This document shows positions 29,192-37,527 of a stretch of DNA of 48,247 bases, in pieces. The notes below the pieces were generated by a model, which worked only from the letters and a program-made list of their open reading frames with translations, did not search any database and was not told the origin of the DNA. Location of the stretch: contig NZ_QTKT01000016.1 in NCBI RefSeq assembly GCF_018424605.1, positions 1 to 48,247 of the forward strand. Reading direction: 5' to 3'. The DNA is from Marinobacter lipolyticus. GTDB lineage: Bacteria > Pseudomonadota > Gammaproteobacteria > Pseudomonadales > Oleiphilaceae. The translations under genes were made by a program, and so were the position numbers. Each line of letters opens with the position of its first letter. Position 1 is the stretch's first letter.

Positions 29192-29614
29192 ATGCCAAGA
29201 GAGTTCAGTCGTGTTGATCGCATCGGCGATCAGATGCAGCGTGAACTGGCCCAGCTGATCCAGCGGGAGGTCAAAGACCCGCGGGTCGGCATGGTCACGG
29301 TCAATGCCGTCAAGGTCAGTCGTGATCTGGGTTATGCCGACATTTACGTGTCGCTGTTGTCCACCGAGGAACTGACGGAGGAATCTCCCGAGGTCAAGGA
29401 ATCCCTGGCGGCGCTGAACAAGGCGTCCGGATTTCTTCGCGGTCAGGTGGGCCGGGCGATGAAGTTGCGGGTGATGCCGCATCTGCGTTTCCACTTCGAT
29501 ACCCTGCAGGGCTACAGTCGCAGAATGGATAACCTGATTCGTGAAGCGGTGGGTGACAAGCCTGCCGTTTCCCGTGATGAAGGTGACAGCGATGATTCGG
29601 AGCGAGACGCTTGA
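29192..29614 (+). CDS. rbfA: 30S ribosome-binding factor RbfA
   Basis: RbfA binds the 5' helix region of 16S rRNA and is needed for late 30S maturation and cold adaptation. The 140-residue KH-like protein begins [33 protein letters not shown]. The family [24 protein letters not shown] lies at about 80-103. The acidic C-terminal tail is [14 protein letters not shown]. The ATG at 29192 has AAGGGAAG upstream; a longer in-frame start at 29102 is inside infB and rejected. The stop codon TGA overlaps the TTG start of truB, showing coupled translation. Confidence 0.96.
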   Translation: MPREFSRVDRIGDQMQRELAQLIQREVKDPRVGMVTVNAVKVSRDLGYADIYVSLLSTEELTEESPEVKESLAALNKASGFLRGQVGRAMKLRVMPHLRFHFDTLQGYSRRMDNLIREAVGDKPAVSRDEGDSDDSERDA

Positions 29615-30531
29615 GCCGCAGACGCAAAGGTCGGGACGTTAACGGCATTCTGGTCATCGACAAGCCCATGGGTGTGACGTCCAATGGCATCCTGCAGCAG
29701 GTCAAGCGCCTCTTTGGTGCGGCCAAGGCCGGCCACACCGGTGCGCTTGATCCGCTGGCCACGGGGGTTCTTCCCCTGTGTTTCGGGGAAGCCACCAAGT
29801 TCTCCCAGATGATGCTCGACAGCGACAAGGCCTACATCGCCACCGCCAAGCTGGGCGTACGCACGGAAACCGGTGACAGCGAAGGCGCGGTTGTTGAGGA
29901 GAGGCCGGTGCCGGCCGACCTTGGCGCCGCCAGGCTGGAGTCGGTTCTGGATGGATTCCGCGGCGATATCCAACAGGTGCCGTCGATGTACTCGGCCCTC
30001 AAGCACAAGGGCCGTCCCCTGTACGAATACGCCCGTGAAGGCATCGAAGTGGAGCGTCCCGCCCGTCCGGTCACTATCTACGAGCTGACCTTGCTCGAAG
30101 TGCGTGAGGATGAGCTGGATATCGCGGTCAGTTGCACCAAGGGTACGTACATCCGCTCACTCGTCGAGGATATCGGCGAGGCGCTCGGATGTGGGGCTCA
30201 CGTCACGGCCCTGCGCCGCACCATGGCGTCGGGCTTTACCCTGGCCCATGCCCATCCGGTAGAGCAGCTTGAAGCCATGCGCGAGCGCGGCGAGAGTCTG
30301 GACGGGTTGCTGGTGGCGCCGGACGCGGCGTTGTCGATGTTCCCGGAGCAGGCGTTGAGCGGTCAGCCGTTGGTATCGATAATTAACGGCCAACCAGTTA
30401 GAATATCGGGTCAGCTTGAGGAAGGGTTCGTGCGCCTTTACGGCAACGAGCGGTTCGTCGGGCTGGCAGAAGCTTTTCCGGAAGGGGAGGCCACCAAGCT
30501 GGTGCCTCGTCGGCTGGTAAAGAACGGCTGA
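29611..30531 (+). CDS. truB: tRNA pseudouridine(55) synthase TruB
   Basis: TruB converts U55 in the T loop of tRNAs to pseudouridine and acts as a tRNA chaperone. The 306-residue protein has the catalytic Asp47 in [15 protein letters not shown], the second family motif GEATKFSQ after it, [22 protein letters not shown] (about 127-148) and the PUA-like C-terminus. The start is TTG at 29611, overlapping the rbfA stop as TTGA and giving [20 protein letters not shown], the expected N-terminus; no better ATG exists. It is 88 bases upstream of rpsO, as in E. coli. Confidence 0.96.
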   Translation: MSRRRKGRDVNGILVIDKPMGVTSNGILQQVKRLFGAAKAGHTGALDPLATGVLPLCFGEATKFSQMMLDSDKAYIATAKLGVRTETGDSEGAVVEERPVPADLGAARLESVLDGFRGDIQQVPSMYSALKHKGRPLYEYAREGIEVERPARPVTIYELTLLEVREDELDIAVSCTKGTYIRSLVEDIGEALGCGAHVTALRRTMASGFTLAHAHPVEQLEAMRERGESLDGLLVAPDAALSMFPEQALSGQPLVSIINGQPVRISGQLEEGFVRLYGNERFVGLAEAFPEGEATKLVPRRLVKNG

Positions 30532-30619
30532 CGCGTTCAGGCGCGTGAGTCGGTTAGCCGGGCTGTAGAGATGCGTGGTTCGGCCGTATTCAATAGCATC
30601 GCAAACCATGAGGTGAGTT

Positions 30620-30889
30620 ATGGCACTGTCTGCCAACGAAAAAGCACAGATCGTTAAGGATTTTCAGCAAGGTGATAGCGATACCGGTTCCCCTGAAGTT
30701 CAGGTGGCACTGCTGAGCGCTAACATCAACAAGCTGCAGGATCACTTCAAGACCAACAAGCAGGATCATCATTCCCGCCGTGGTCTGATCCGGATGGTAA
30801 ACCAGCGTCGTAAGCTGCTGGACTACCTCAAGCGTAAAAACGCCGACCGTTACCTGGAGCTCATCCAGCGTCTGGGTCTGCGTCGCTAA
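30620..30889 (+). CDS. rpsO: 30S ribosomal protein S15
   Basis: S15 is a primary 16S rRNA-binding protein that organises the central domain of the 30S subunit. The 89-residue product has the full family sequence, including [20 protein letters not shown] in near-canonical form (here starting DSDTGSPE), the [22 protein letters not shown] segment (about 45-66) and the C-terminal [17 protein letters not shown] precedes the ATG. E. coli S15 represses its own translation through a leader pseudoknot; the 88-base gap before this gene could host such a fold, but I cannot verify it. Confidence 0.98.
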   Translation: MALSANEKAQIVKDFQQGDSDTGSPEVQVALLSANINKLQDHFKTNKQDHHSRRGLIRMVNQRRKLLDYLKRKNADRYLELIQRLGLRR

Positions 30890-30944
30890 TCCGGTCGTTA
30901 TACGACCTGACGGCCAGCGGTCCTTTTTCGGGCCGACTGGCAAT

Positions 30945-30987
30945 CAACTGGCGGGGCGCCCTGGGTGCTTCGCCAGTTGTGCTTTTC
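30945..30987 (+). terminator. Terminator after rpsO
   Basis: CAACTGGCG (30945-30953) pairs with CGCCAGTTG (30971-30979) around a 17-base loop, followed by TGCTTTTC. A smaller hairpin GGTCGT/ACGACC sits at 30893-30907. As in E. coli, termination here is probably partial, with some read-through into pnp. Confidence 0.65.
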
Positions 30988-31063
30988 TCGAAACAGTAAA
31001 ACTGCAGTGGGTTTGTCAGTGATCAAAGCATTCCCTGTCGTAATGGAAAGCCGAAATTGATAG

Positions 31064-31141
31064 CAGGTTGTTGAAAAAGCCCGGCCTGGGCCCTCGTAGG
31101 TTGAGGTCCAGTTGTCAGTACCGGGGTTTTGCAACAGCCTG
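31064..31141 (+). repeat. 78-base imperfect inverted repeat in the pnp leader
   Basis: The 21-base arms (31064-31084 and 31121-31141) match at 18 Watson-Crick positions plus one G-U. Inside, CTGG/CCAG and CCTC/GAGG continue the stem. The arm starts CAGGTTGTTGAAAAAGCC, resembling insertion-sequence ends, and TA dinucleotides stand one base outside each end (31061-31062, 31143-31144). As RNA it is an extended duplex suited to RNase III cleavage, the known basis of pnp autoregulation in E. coli. It may be a native RNase III site, a small transposable relic, or both. The rest of the 369-base rpsO-pnp gap holds the rpsO terminator and no gene. Confidence 0.75.
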
Positions 31142-31258
31142 TTAGCTTTCAGACGGGTTGCCTTCAGATCACAGTGTGAATGTCCTGCAGGGGTAACGGC
31201 CGGTCCGCATGGGCGGAGTGGTCGAGTCAATTTGGACAAGATAAATTCAGGAGTTACC

Positions 31259-33379
31259 GTGGATCTGAATCCCGTAAGAAAAAGTTTTGAGCTCGGCGGC
31301 AAGACCGTCACTCTGGAAACCGGTCGTATCGCCCGTCAGGCAACCGGTTCCGTACTCGTCACCATCGACGACATCTCTGTGCTGGGTACCGTGGTTGGTG
31401 CCAAGGAAGCCAAGCCGGGTCAGCCGTTCTTTCCGCTGACCGTCAACTACTTCGAAAAAACCTACGCCGTGGGTAAAATCCCCGGTGGTTTCTTCAAGCG
31501 TGAAGGGCGTCCGTCTGAAAAAGAGACCCTGACCTCCCGTCTGATCGACCGTCCGATTCGTCCGCTGTTCCCGAACGGCTTCATGAACGAAGTTCAGGTC
31601 ATCACCACCGTGATGTCGTCCAGCAAGAACCAGGACCCGGACATTGCCGCCATGCTGGCCGCGTCCGCGGCCCTGACCATCTCCGGCATTCCCTTTGATG
31701 GCCCGATCGGTGCCTCCCGCGTTGGTTATACCAACGAGCGTGGTTACTTCCTGAACCCGACCTTCGAAGAGCTGCAAACCTCCCTGCTGGACATGGTGGT
31801 TGCCGGTACTGAAGACGCGGTGCTGATGGTGGAGTCCGAGGCCAAGGGCCTGACGGAAGACCAGATGCTGGGTGGCGTGCTGTACGGTCACCAGGAAATG
31901 CAGACCGCCGTCGCCGCGATCAAGGAATTCGCCGCTGAAATCGGCAAGCCGCGCTGGGAATGGCAGCCGGAGCCGGAGAACACCGAACTGCTGAACGCGG
32001 TGAAATCCGAGGCCTCCGCGGCCATCGAAGAAGCCTACACCATTCGCGACAAGATGGAGCGTTACGCGCGTCTGGGCGAGATCAAGACCGCGCTGGTGGA
32101 GAAACTCGCCGGTGAAGACGAAGGCCAGCCTTCCGCGGATGAGGTCAAGAAGTACTTCGGCAAGGTGGAAAAATCCATCGTCCGTAACCAGGTGATCGAT
32201 GGCAAGCCGCGCATCGACGGCCGTGACAACAAGACCGTGCGTCCGATCCAGATTGAAGTGGGTGTGCTGCCCAGTGTTCACGGTTCTGCCCTGTTCACCC
32301 GTGGCGAGACCCAGGCCATCGTGACCACCACCCTGGGTACCTCCCGCGATGTGCAGATCATCGATGCTCTGGAAGGCGAGCGTAAGGACCCGTTCCTGTT
32401 CCACTACAACTTCCCTCCGTATTCGGTCGGCGAAGCGGGTCGTGTGGGTTCTCCGGGCCGTCGTGAAGTTGGTCATGGTCGTCTGGCCAAGCGTGGTGTG
32501 CTGGCGGTTATGCCAACACTGGAAGAATTCCCGTACGCCATCCGCTCGGTGTCCGAGATCACCGAATCCAATGGTTCCAGCTCCATGGCCTCGGTCTGTG
32601 GTTCCAGCCTGGCGCTGATGGATGCCGGTGTGCCGATCAAGGCACCGGTGGCCGGTATCGCCATGGGTCTGGTCAAGGAAGGCGACAAGTTCGCGGTGCT
32701 GACCGACATCCTGGGTGACGAGGATCACCTGGGCGATATGGACTTCAAGGTTGCCGGTACCAAAGAGGGCGTTACCGCCCTGCAGATGGACATCAAGATC
32801 AACGGCATCACCGACGAGATCATGGAGCTGGCCCTGGAGCAGGCCCATGACGCGCGTTTGCACATCCTGGGCGAGATGAACAAGGTGATTTCCGAGCCGC
32901 GTTCCGAGCTGTCGGCCCGCGCCCCGAGCATCACCGCCATCAAGATCAATCCGGACAAGATCCGTGACGTCATCGGTAAGGGTGGTTCCACCATCCGTGC
33001 CATCTGTGACGAAACCGGTGCCTCCATCGATCTGGATGACGACGGCAACGTGAAGATCTACGCAGACAACCAGGAAGCGGCCCAGGCGGCGGTGAACCGG
33101 GTGAAGGAAATTACTGCGGAGATCGAGGTTGGCGCTATCTACAAGGGTCGCGTTGAGCGCATTGTGGACTTCGGTGCCTTTGTTAACATCCTGCCCGGCA
33201 AGGATGGTCTGGTGCACATTTCCCAGATCTCCGACCAACGCATCGAGAACGTGACCGATGTGCTGAGCGAAGGCCAGGAAGTTCTGGTCAAGGTGCTGGA
33301 TGTGGACAACCGTGGCCGCGTTAAGCTGTCCATGAAAGAAATCAAGGAAGGCGACGAGCCGACCGATTTCTCTGCCTGA
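31259..33379 (+). CDS. pnp: Polyribonucleotide nucleotidyltransferase (PNPase)
   Basis: PNPase is the phosphorolytic 3'-5' exoribonuclease of mRNA decay and a degradosome partner. From the GTG at 31259 it has 706 residues, the family norm. It holds two RNase PH domains (about 1-220 and 310-545) with [22 protein letters not shown] and [23 protein letters not shown] domain (about 550-610, [16 protein letters not shown]) and an S1 domain (about 620-690, [18 protein letters not shown]) follow. AGGAG lies 5 bases before the GTG, and the N-terminus then matches relatives ([11 protein letters not shown]); an in-frame ATG at 31112 is inside the leader hairpin. Autoregulation through the hairpin at 31064-31141 is likely by analogy. 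Confidence 0.97.
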   Translation: MDLNPVRKSFELGGKTVTLETGRIARQATGSVLVTIDDISVLGTVVGAKEAKPGQPFFPLTVNYFEKTYAVGKIPGGFFKREGRPSEKETLTSRLIDRPIRPLFPNGFMNEVQVITTVMSSSKNQDPDIAAMLAASAALTISGIPFDGPIGASRVGYTNERGYFLNPTFEELQTSLLDMVVAGTEDAVLMVESEAKGLTEDQMLGGVLYGHQEMQTAVAAIKEFAAEIGKPRWEWQPEPENTELLNAVKSEASAAIEEAYTIRDKMERYARLGEIKTALVEKLAGEDEGQPSADEVKKYFGKVEKSIVRNQVIDGKPRIDGRDNKTVRPIQIEVGVLPSVHGSALFTRGETQAIVTTTLGTSRDVQIIDALEGERKDPFLFHYNFPPYSVGEAGRVGSPGRREVGHGRLAKRGVLAVMPTLEEFPYAIRSVSEITESNGSSSMASVCGSSLALMDAGVPIKAPVAGIAMGLVKEGDKFAVLTDILGDEDHLGDMDFKVAGTKEGVTALQMDIKINGITDEIMELALEQAHDARLHILGEMNKVISEPRSELSARAPSITAIKINPDKIRDVIGKGGSTIRAICDETGASIDLDDDGNVKIYADNQEAAQAAVNRVKEITAEIEVGAIYKGRVERIVDFGAFVNILPGKDGLVHISQISDQRIENVTDVLSEGQEVLVKVLDVDNRGRVKLSMKEIKEGDEPTDFSA

Positions 33380-33399
33380 TAGTTTTTTGGGCTAATAAG

Positions 33400-33432
33400 A
33401 ACCCGCCTTTCCTCTGGATTGGCGGGTTTTTT
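33400..33432 (+). terminator. Terminator of pnp
   Basis: AACCCGCC (33400-33407) pairs with GGCGGGTT (33421-33428) around a 13-base loop and is followed by four more T. Its T run touches the stop codon of the convergent hydrolase gene (33431-33433), so the ends of the two genes are packed tightly. Confidence 0.88.
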
Positions 33433-34300
33433 AATGCCTGCTCATAAATCCGAGCACAACCTCTTTATAAGCCGGAATCACAAACGTTGCCGCATGAGGC
33501 GTGTCGGTGGGTAGGAACTGTTTGGGCTCCTCTGCCGCCTGATACAGCGCCTCACCGTGATGAAACGGAATAATCCCGTCTCGCTGGCTGTGAATCACCA
33601 TCAACGGCACCGGGCTGATGCCGCCGATATGGTCCACGCCCTCGTACTCGTCGGTAATGGTCCAGCTCAGAGGTATCTGCAGCGGCCAGGTCAGCCAGAA
33701 GCTGCCCAGTTTTTCCCGGGCGATGCCGCGGAAGCCGGAGAAAGTGCCGTCGAGGATGACGCCATCCAGGGGTGGTTGTTCCTGCCGTTGCACCCATTCA
33801 CTGGCCAGGGCGATGCCCAGGGCTCCACCGAGGCTTTGGCCGAGAAGAAAAACCGAACCACCTTCGGTTTGTGGCTGCGCCATCAGCCAGCGCAGGCCGG
33901 CTTCGCTGTCGTGCAGGGCGCCTTCGATATCCGGTGCGCCGGTGGAGCGGCCGTAACCGCGGTAGTCGATGAGGAAGACGTTATAGCCTTTACCGGGCAG
34001 CCAGGCGACGTTCATCAGGTGGCTGCTGATGTTCTGGGCATTGCCATGAAGAAAATAGACTGTGCCCTTGGCGGCGCTCTCAGACGCCTCTGCGGGTAGC
34101 CACCAGCCGTGGAGTGTTTCCCCATCGGCGGTGTCGAGGAAGACGTCGTCGTAGTCCAGGTTGAGCCGGTCCGGGGTGATGTAGGTCACCCTGTCCGGGT
34201 AGAAGAAAACGCTGCTGCAGCCGGTTTGCAGCAGCAGTAACAGGGCCAGACCAGTGCTGGCCAGCGCCCTCAAAAGTAAGCGTGCAGTCCCAGTTGCCAT
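33431..34300 (-). CDS. Alpha/beta hydrolase lipoprotein
   Basis: The 289-residue protein is a predicted envelope lipoprotein: a hydrophobic signal ends in the lipobox LQTGC with Cys28 as the lipidated residue and Ser at +2, which favours the outer membrane. The mature part is an alpha/beta hydrolase of the BEM46/YfhR-like type. VYFLHGNAQN forms the oxyanion region (about 81-90), the nucleophile is Ser156 in GQSLGG, and Asp241 (SQRDGIIP) and His269 (TPHA) complete the triad. Substrate is unknown; an ester or lipid is likely. Its start codon lies 31 bases inside the end of the upstream DUF4105 gene, so the two are translated together. Confidence 0.88.
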   Translation of the reverse strand: MATGTARLLLRALASTGLALLLLLQTGCSSVFFYPDRVTYITPDRLNLDYDDVFLDTADGETLHGWWLPAEASESAAKGTVYFLHGNAQNISSHLMNVAWLPGKGYNVFLIDYRGYGRSTGAPDIEGALHDSEAGLRWLMAQPQTEGGSVFLLGQSLGGALGIALASEWVQRQEQPPLDGVILDGTFSGFRGIAREKLGSFWLTWPLQIPLSWTITDEYEGVDHIGGISPVPLMVIHSQRDGIIPFHHGEALYQAAEEPKQFLPTDTPHAATFVIPAYKEVVLGFMSRH

Positions 34301-36135
34301 GTGGTGCGGTACCTGTCGTAGTGATCTTCCCGGGTGAATTCGCCGAACAGACTGAAATCCCGGCCGAAGTGCCAGCCGGCTTTGGTGTAGAGCTGGTCCT
34401 GGCGGTGCTGGTTGCCGACGATCCAGGCTTTGGTTTTCACCCCGGCCAGCAGGCTGAAACGGTTGTTCTGATGCAGCAGGCCCAGGTCGGCGCCCGGCGC
34501 GGCGTCGTAGCCTTTGCTGAGGTCGTCGTCGATTTCCAGGTCTGCGGTGGCCAGTGCGAAGGCCTGTACGCTGGCACCGAGCATCCAGCTGCCCCCTGCG
34601 CCGCCTTCAAGGTAGGGGGTGAACACGCGGTCGGTTTCGATGTCGGTGCGCCGGCCGCCGAAGCCCACCTGCCAAGACAGCGGCGAGAAGAACTGGTTGC
34701 GGGGCGACAGTGAGCGGATTTCCACCCCCACGATCTGTTCCATCTGCAGTTCGTCATTGTCCGTGTAATAGCGGGCGTCCAGGCGCAGGAACTGCAGCTG
34801 GGCGCCACCGCGGTAACCGGCGGGCGGGTCCAATACGTCATGATAGGCCGGGCGCAGGGTCAACTGGCTGAAATTGCGGTCACCCATGCGGCCGCCGGCC
34901 ACGCTGAAACGGAGGGTGTCGTGGCCCTGGTCGTCACGCACGTCTGGCTGCGGGGGCTTTTCGGGGGCGGCGACGCCGTCGATCTGGCTGCGGGTCCGCA
35001 GCAACTCGTGTGACAGGGGGGCCGCGTGCTCCCTGGGCCAGGCGTCGGCTTCACTCTGGTAGCGCACGTAGTCGTAGGTGGCGTCCAGGAGGTGGGCTCT
35101 TTCCCGCGCAGGCAAGCGGCGTACCTCATCCGCATCCACCGCCACGTAACCGTTCGCGACGGCCGCAGCGAGAGTCTGGTGAGCGGCGGGCAGGTTGTCC
35201 AGTGAATAGGTCACCGTGGTCGCCGCGGACGGGCGGTACTTCACTTCTTCCACCAGTTCTTTATCCACTACCCAGCGCACGGTATCGGAGGGGATGGCGT
35301 GAGTGCTCACTTCGGCCAGCAGGTCTGCGCCGGGGCGGGCCACGTCGATCAGTGCCAGCAGGCGATAGGCGCAGTTCTCGTCAAAGAAATAATAATCGAA
35401 GTTGATATCGCGCAGTTCCCAGGCGTGAGCCAGCATGACGTCGACTTCGTCCTGGGTCAGGTTGAGTTGATACTCCCACAGGTCCCGGTGTTCGATGTCG
35501 GAATACAGGCGCACCATCTCATAATAGGGTTTGATGGAGGTAATGCCGGGGTAGCCGCCGAAAATGCCCTTGTAGGCGAACAGTATTTCGCTGTCGTGGG
35601 CAGCAGCGTCCGCGGCATAAGAAATGGTGTTGGCCAGCAGCAGGTCCGCTTCATCGTCGTCCTGGGGTGGGTCGAGGCGGATAAAGGTGTGACCAAACAT
35701 GGACGACGGACTGTTCAGATACGACGCTGCAAACACCAGCGTCACCGTCTCGGTGTTCAGGGTCGCTTTCCAGTCGTCGTATTCGGGGCATTGCAGGTCG
35801 GAGTGCGGCAGGTCCAGCTGCTCCCTGAGCCACTGGTCCCGTGCCGGAAAGCGGCAGCGAGCGTGGCTGTCACCCTCGCCCGGAGCGGTGATCGCTGCCA
35901 GGGTAGCCTGCAGTTCGGCTTCAGGCGAGTGCTTGCCTGCCTCGCTGAGGAAAAAGTCGCTGTCGTCCGCCTGGCTGGTGTAGCCCTCGGTATACCGGTT
36001 GGGCTGGTAATGGATCAGCGTAAGCCAGTCCGGATGTTCGTGCAGTTGTCCTGTGTCGGGAAGGGGGGTAGCCAGTGTGTCCGTGCCTGAGGCCAGCCAG
36101 ATCAGGGCCAGTCCATACTGAAGCGTAGTGCGCAT
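34270..36135 (-). CDS. DUF4105 (Lnb N-terminal-like) protein with predicted outer-membrane barrel
   Basis: The 621-residue exported protein has a signal peptide of about 22 residues. Residues 120-270 form the DUF4105 domain, whose family I know as the periplasmic domain of Lnb, a lipoprotein N-acyltransferase described in Bacteroides. Likely active-site residues are His149 (in SPSSMFGHTF) and Cys255 (in FDENCAYRLL). Cys94 and Cys116 could form a disulphide. From about 390 the sequence turns into alternating amphipathic strands and ends WQLGLHAYF; a terminal Phe is typical of the last strand of outer-membrane beta barrels. I infer a periplasmic enzyme domain fused to a barrel. It overlaps the lipoprotein hydrolase gene by 31 bases. 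Function in gammaproteobacteria is unknown to me. Confidence 0.8.
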   Translation of the reverse strand: MRTTLQYGLALIWLASGTDTLATPLPDTGQLHEHPDWLTLIHYQPNRYTEGYTSQADDSDFFLSEAGKHSPEAELQATLAAITAPGEGDSHARCRFPARDQWLREQLDLPHSDLQCPEYDDWKATLNTETVTLVFAASYLNSPSSMFGHTFIRLDPPQDDDEADLLLANTISYAADAAAHDSEILFAYKGIFGGYPGITSIKPYYEMVRLYSDIEHRDLWEYQLNLTQDEVDVMLAHAWELRDINFDYYFFDENCAYRLLALIDVARPGADLLAEVSTHAIPSDTVRWVVDKELVEEVKYRPSAATTVTYSLDNLPAAHQTLAAAVANGYVAVDADEVRRLPARERAHLLDATYDYVRYQSEADAWPREHAAPLSHELLRTRSQIDGVAAPEKPPQPDVRDDQGHDTLRFSVAGGRMGDRNFSQLTLRPAYHDVLDPPAGYRGGAQLQFLRLDARYYTDNDELQMEQIVGVEIRSLSPRNQFFSPLSWQVGFGGRRTDIETDRVFTPYLEGGAGGSWMLGASVQAFALATADLEIDDDLSKGYDAAPGADLGLLHQNNRFSLLAGVKTKAWIVGNQHRQDQLYTKAGWHFGRDFSLFGEFTREDHYDRYRTTWQLGLHAYF

Positions 36136-36224
36136 GAATAGTCGATCGAATCCGGGTTGGGCGGATGGGTTGGGTCAGGGGAGTGCGCCGTCCCTGGCGC
36201 AGTGGGTCCCTTGATGTAGGAAGA

Positions 36225-36689
36225 TCAGGCAGCGACGTACCTGCTCAGCGCCTCATCTTTCTCCAGCAGTGCCACGATTGCGTCAACCGCTTCACCGGAG
36301 GTGGTTTCCGAGTTCGGGAAAATGGTGGCGAAATTGTCCTGCAGAATCTGGCGGAAGGAATCGCGATCCGCTTCTTCTACACCCAGAAGAACGGCCAGGG
36401 TATCGAGGTTTTCACCGGAACCACGGGACATGTCACGGGCAACCTTGTCGATGTTGCTGTCCATGTACATGGCCATTGACTGAACAGCCTGGTTGGTCTG
36501 ACAACCCAGCGTCCCGGTCGTCATACCGAAAGTCTGGTTACCGAATGTGCCGTTGGTGGTGGCTGCCAGAACGTGCGGGGCAACGCCAGACTGGCCCTTC
36601 CAGATCATAGCGCCCACACCACAGCCAGGCTGGGCGAAAGCCATGGATGAAGCACCCAGTAGAATTGCACCTGCGATCAGTTTTTTCAT
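36225..36689 (-). CDS. DUF3015 family exported protein
   Basis: The 154-residue product starts MKKLIAGAILLGASSMAFA, a signal peptide with cleavage expected after Ala19. The mature protein begins QPGCGVGAMIWKGQSG, typical of DUF3015, and has a second Cys at GTLGCQTNQ, so the two Cys may pair. The rest is mostly helical. GGAGT stands before the ATG at 36689; a longer in-frame start at 36758 lacks support. The family is common in Pseudomonas and Marinobacter and is of unknown function. It lies 89 bases upstream of the DUF4105 gene on the same strand. No T-tailed terminator separates them, so co-transcription is plausible. Confidence 0.85.
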   Translation of the reverse strand: MKKLIAGAILLGASSMAFAQPGCGVGAMIWKGQSGVAPHVLAATTNGTFGNQTFGMTTGTLGCQTNQAVQSMAMYMDSNIDKVARDMSRGSGENLDTLAVLLGVEEADRDSFRQILQDNFATIFPNSETTSGEAVDAIVALLEKDEALSRYVAA

Positions 36690-36808
36690 TGTCCACTCCT
36701 TGTTGTGGTCTAGCTCTCGTCGCTGTCCGTGTTGGCCACCTTCCGGTGACTCCAACACGGTAACGGCCCTGAATGGTTTCCCGTGGAGACAGGTTGACCG
36801 TTCCGTTG

Positions 36809-36835
36809 AGTATAGTCGAAATAAATAAAAGACAA
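36809..36835 (-). promoter_or_regulatory. Probable promoter of the DUF3015 gene
   Basis: On the minus strand TTGTCT (36830-36835), a 15-base AT-rich spacer and TATACT (36809-36814) resemble a sigma-70 promoter with a short spacer. It lies 120 bases before the DUF3015 start. The -10 is good, the spacing less so. Confidence 0.4.
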
Positions 36836-36937
36836 GTTCGCCGCACCGTGAGTTGTTGATTTGTCCCCAAAAGAATAAAAAAATGATCAGGTGTTCATAT
36901 TCCCAAAATGACTATAAAAACAGTTTTAACGTTATTA

Positions 36938-36966
36938 TTGTTATATCTGGCGTCATTCGGTATAGT
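36938..36966 (+). promoter_or_regulatory. Promoter of the small lipoprotein gene
   Basis: TTGTTA (36938-36943), a 17-base spacer and TATAGT (36961-36966) form a convincing sigma-70 promoter; transcription would start near 36973, 39 bases before the GTG start. The 322-base divergent region 36690-37011 is strikingly AT-rich from 36810 to 36965 and holds no gene. Confidence 0.65.
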
Positions 36967-37011
36967 GCGCGCGGCCATGAAGGCTCACATACAACACATG
37001 GAGAATATTCT

Positions 37012-37446
37012 GTGAAAAACGCACTTATCGTATCCAGTCTGCTGCTGGCCGGCGCAATGACCGGCTGTTCCTCCCTCAACGTCAGCTCCAGCCCGGTTCC
37101 CCTCAACGGTTCCGTTGGCACCGATATCAAGGCCGATATCGAGGTGGGCGAGAAAATCACCGGTCAATCCTCGGCAACCAAGGTTCTGTTCTTCACCATG
37201 AGTGACGACAACCAGTTCGCTGATGGCATGGAATACGGTAACGGCGGCGGCAGCGCGTTTGGTCTGGGTGGTCTGGATCCGGTGGCATCGGTGAAGTCCG
37301 CTGCGGCATTCAATGCCATCTCGGCCTCCGGTGCCGACGTGATTGTGGCACCGCGTTACACCGTCAAGAAAAACGATTACCTGGTGTACGGCACCATCGA
37401 CGTCACCGTCGAAGGCTACAAGGGCACCATCAAAAGCGTGAAGTAA
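37012..37446 (+). CDS. Small lipoprotein of unknown function
   Basis: The 144-residue product begins (GTG)KNALIVSSLLLAGAMTGCSS, a lipoprotein signal with Cys19 lipidated and Ser at +2, suggesting an outer-membrane location. The mature part has a Gly-rich stretch (YGNGGGSAFGLGGLD, about 77-91) and the pattern AAAFNAISASGADVIVAPRYTV (about 103-124). Similar patterns occur in small lipoproteins of several phyla, some annotated TRL-like. GGAG 8 bases before the GTG supports the start. It is divergent from DUF3015 and followed by a strong bidirectional terminator. I do not recognise a function. Confidence 0.8.
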   Translation: MKNALIVSSLLLAGAMTGCSSLNVSSSPVPLNGSVGTDIKADIEVGEKITGQSSATKVLFFTMSDDNQFADGMEYGNGGGSAFGLGGLDPVASVKSAAAFNAISASGADVIVAPRYTVKKNDYLVYGTIDVTVEGYKGTIKSVK

Positions 37447-37463
37447 TCCGCCACGCCAGAGAC

Positions 37464-37501
37464 AGAAAAGCCGGCGCATGATCCCATGCGCCGGCTTTTC
37501 T
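37464..37501. terminator. Bidirectional terminator between the lipoprotein gene and livF
   Basis: A perfect 17-bp stem (37464-37480 with 37485-37501) closes a 4-base loop; the core is GCCGGCGCATG. A run CTTTTCTTTTTC follows on the plus strand, and A-rich sequence on the left serves the minus strand. It ends both the lipoprotein gene and the liv operon. Confidence 0.93.
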
Positions 37502-37527
37502 TTTTCAGCGGTATCCGGATGCCCGGA

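Noticed and set aside
34282..36090. Plus-strand frames opposite the DUF4105 gene
   Set aside because: They lack signals, motifs and ribosome-binding sites and overlap a gene with clear domain structure.
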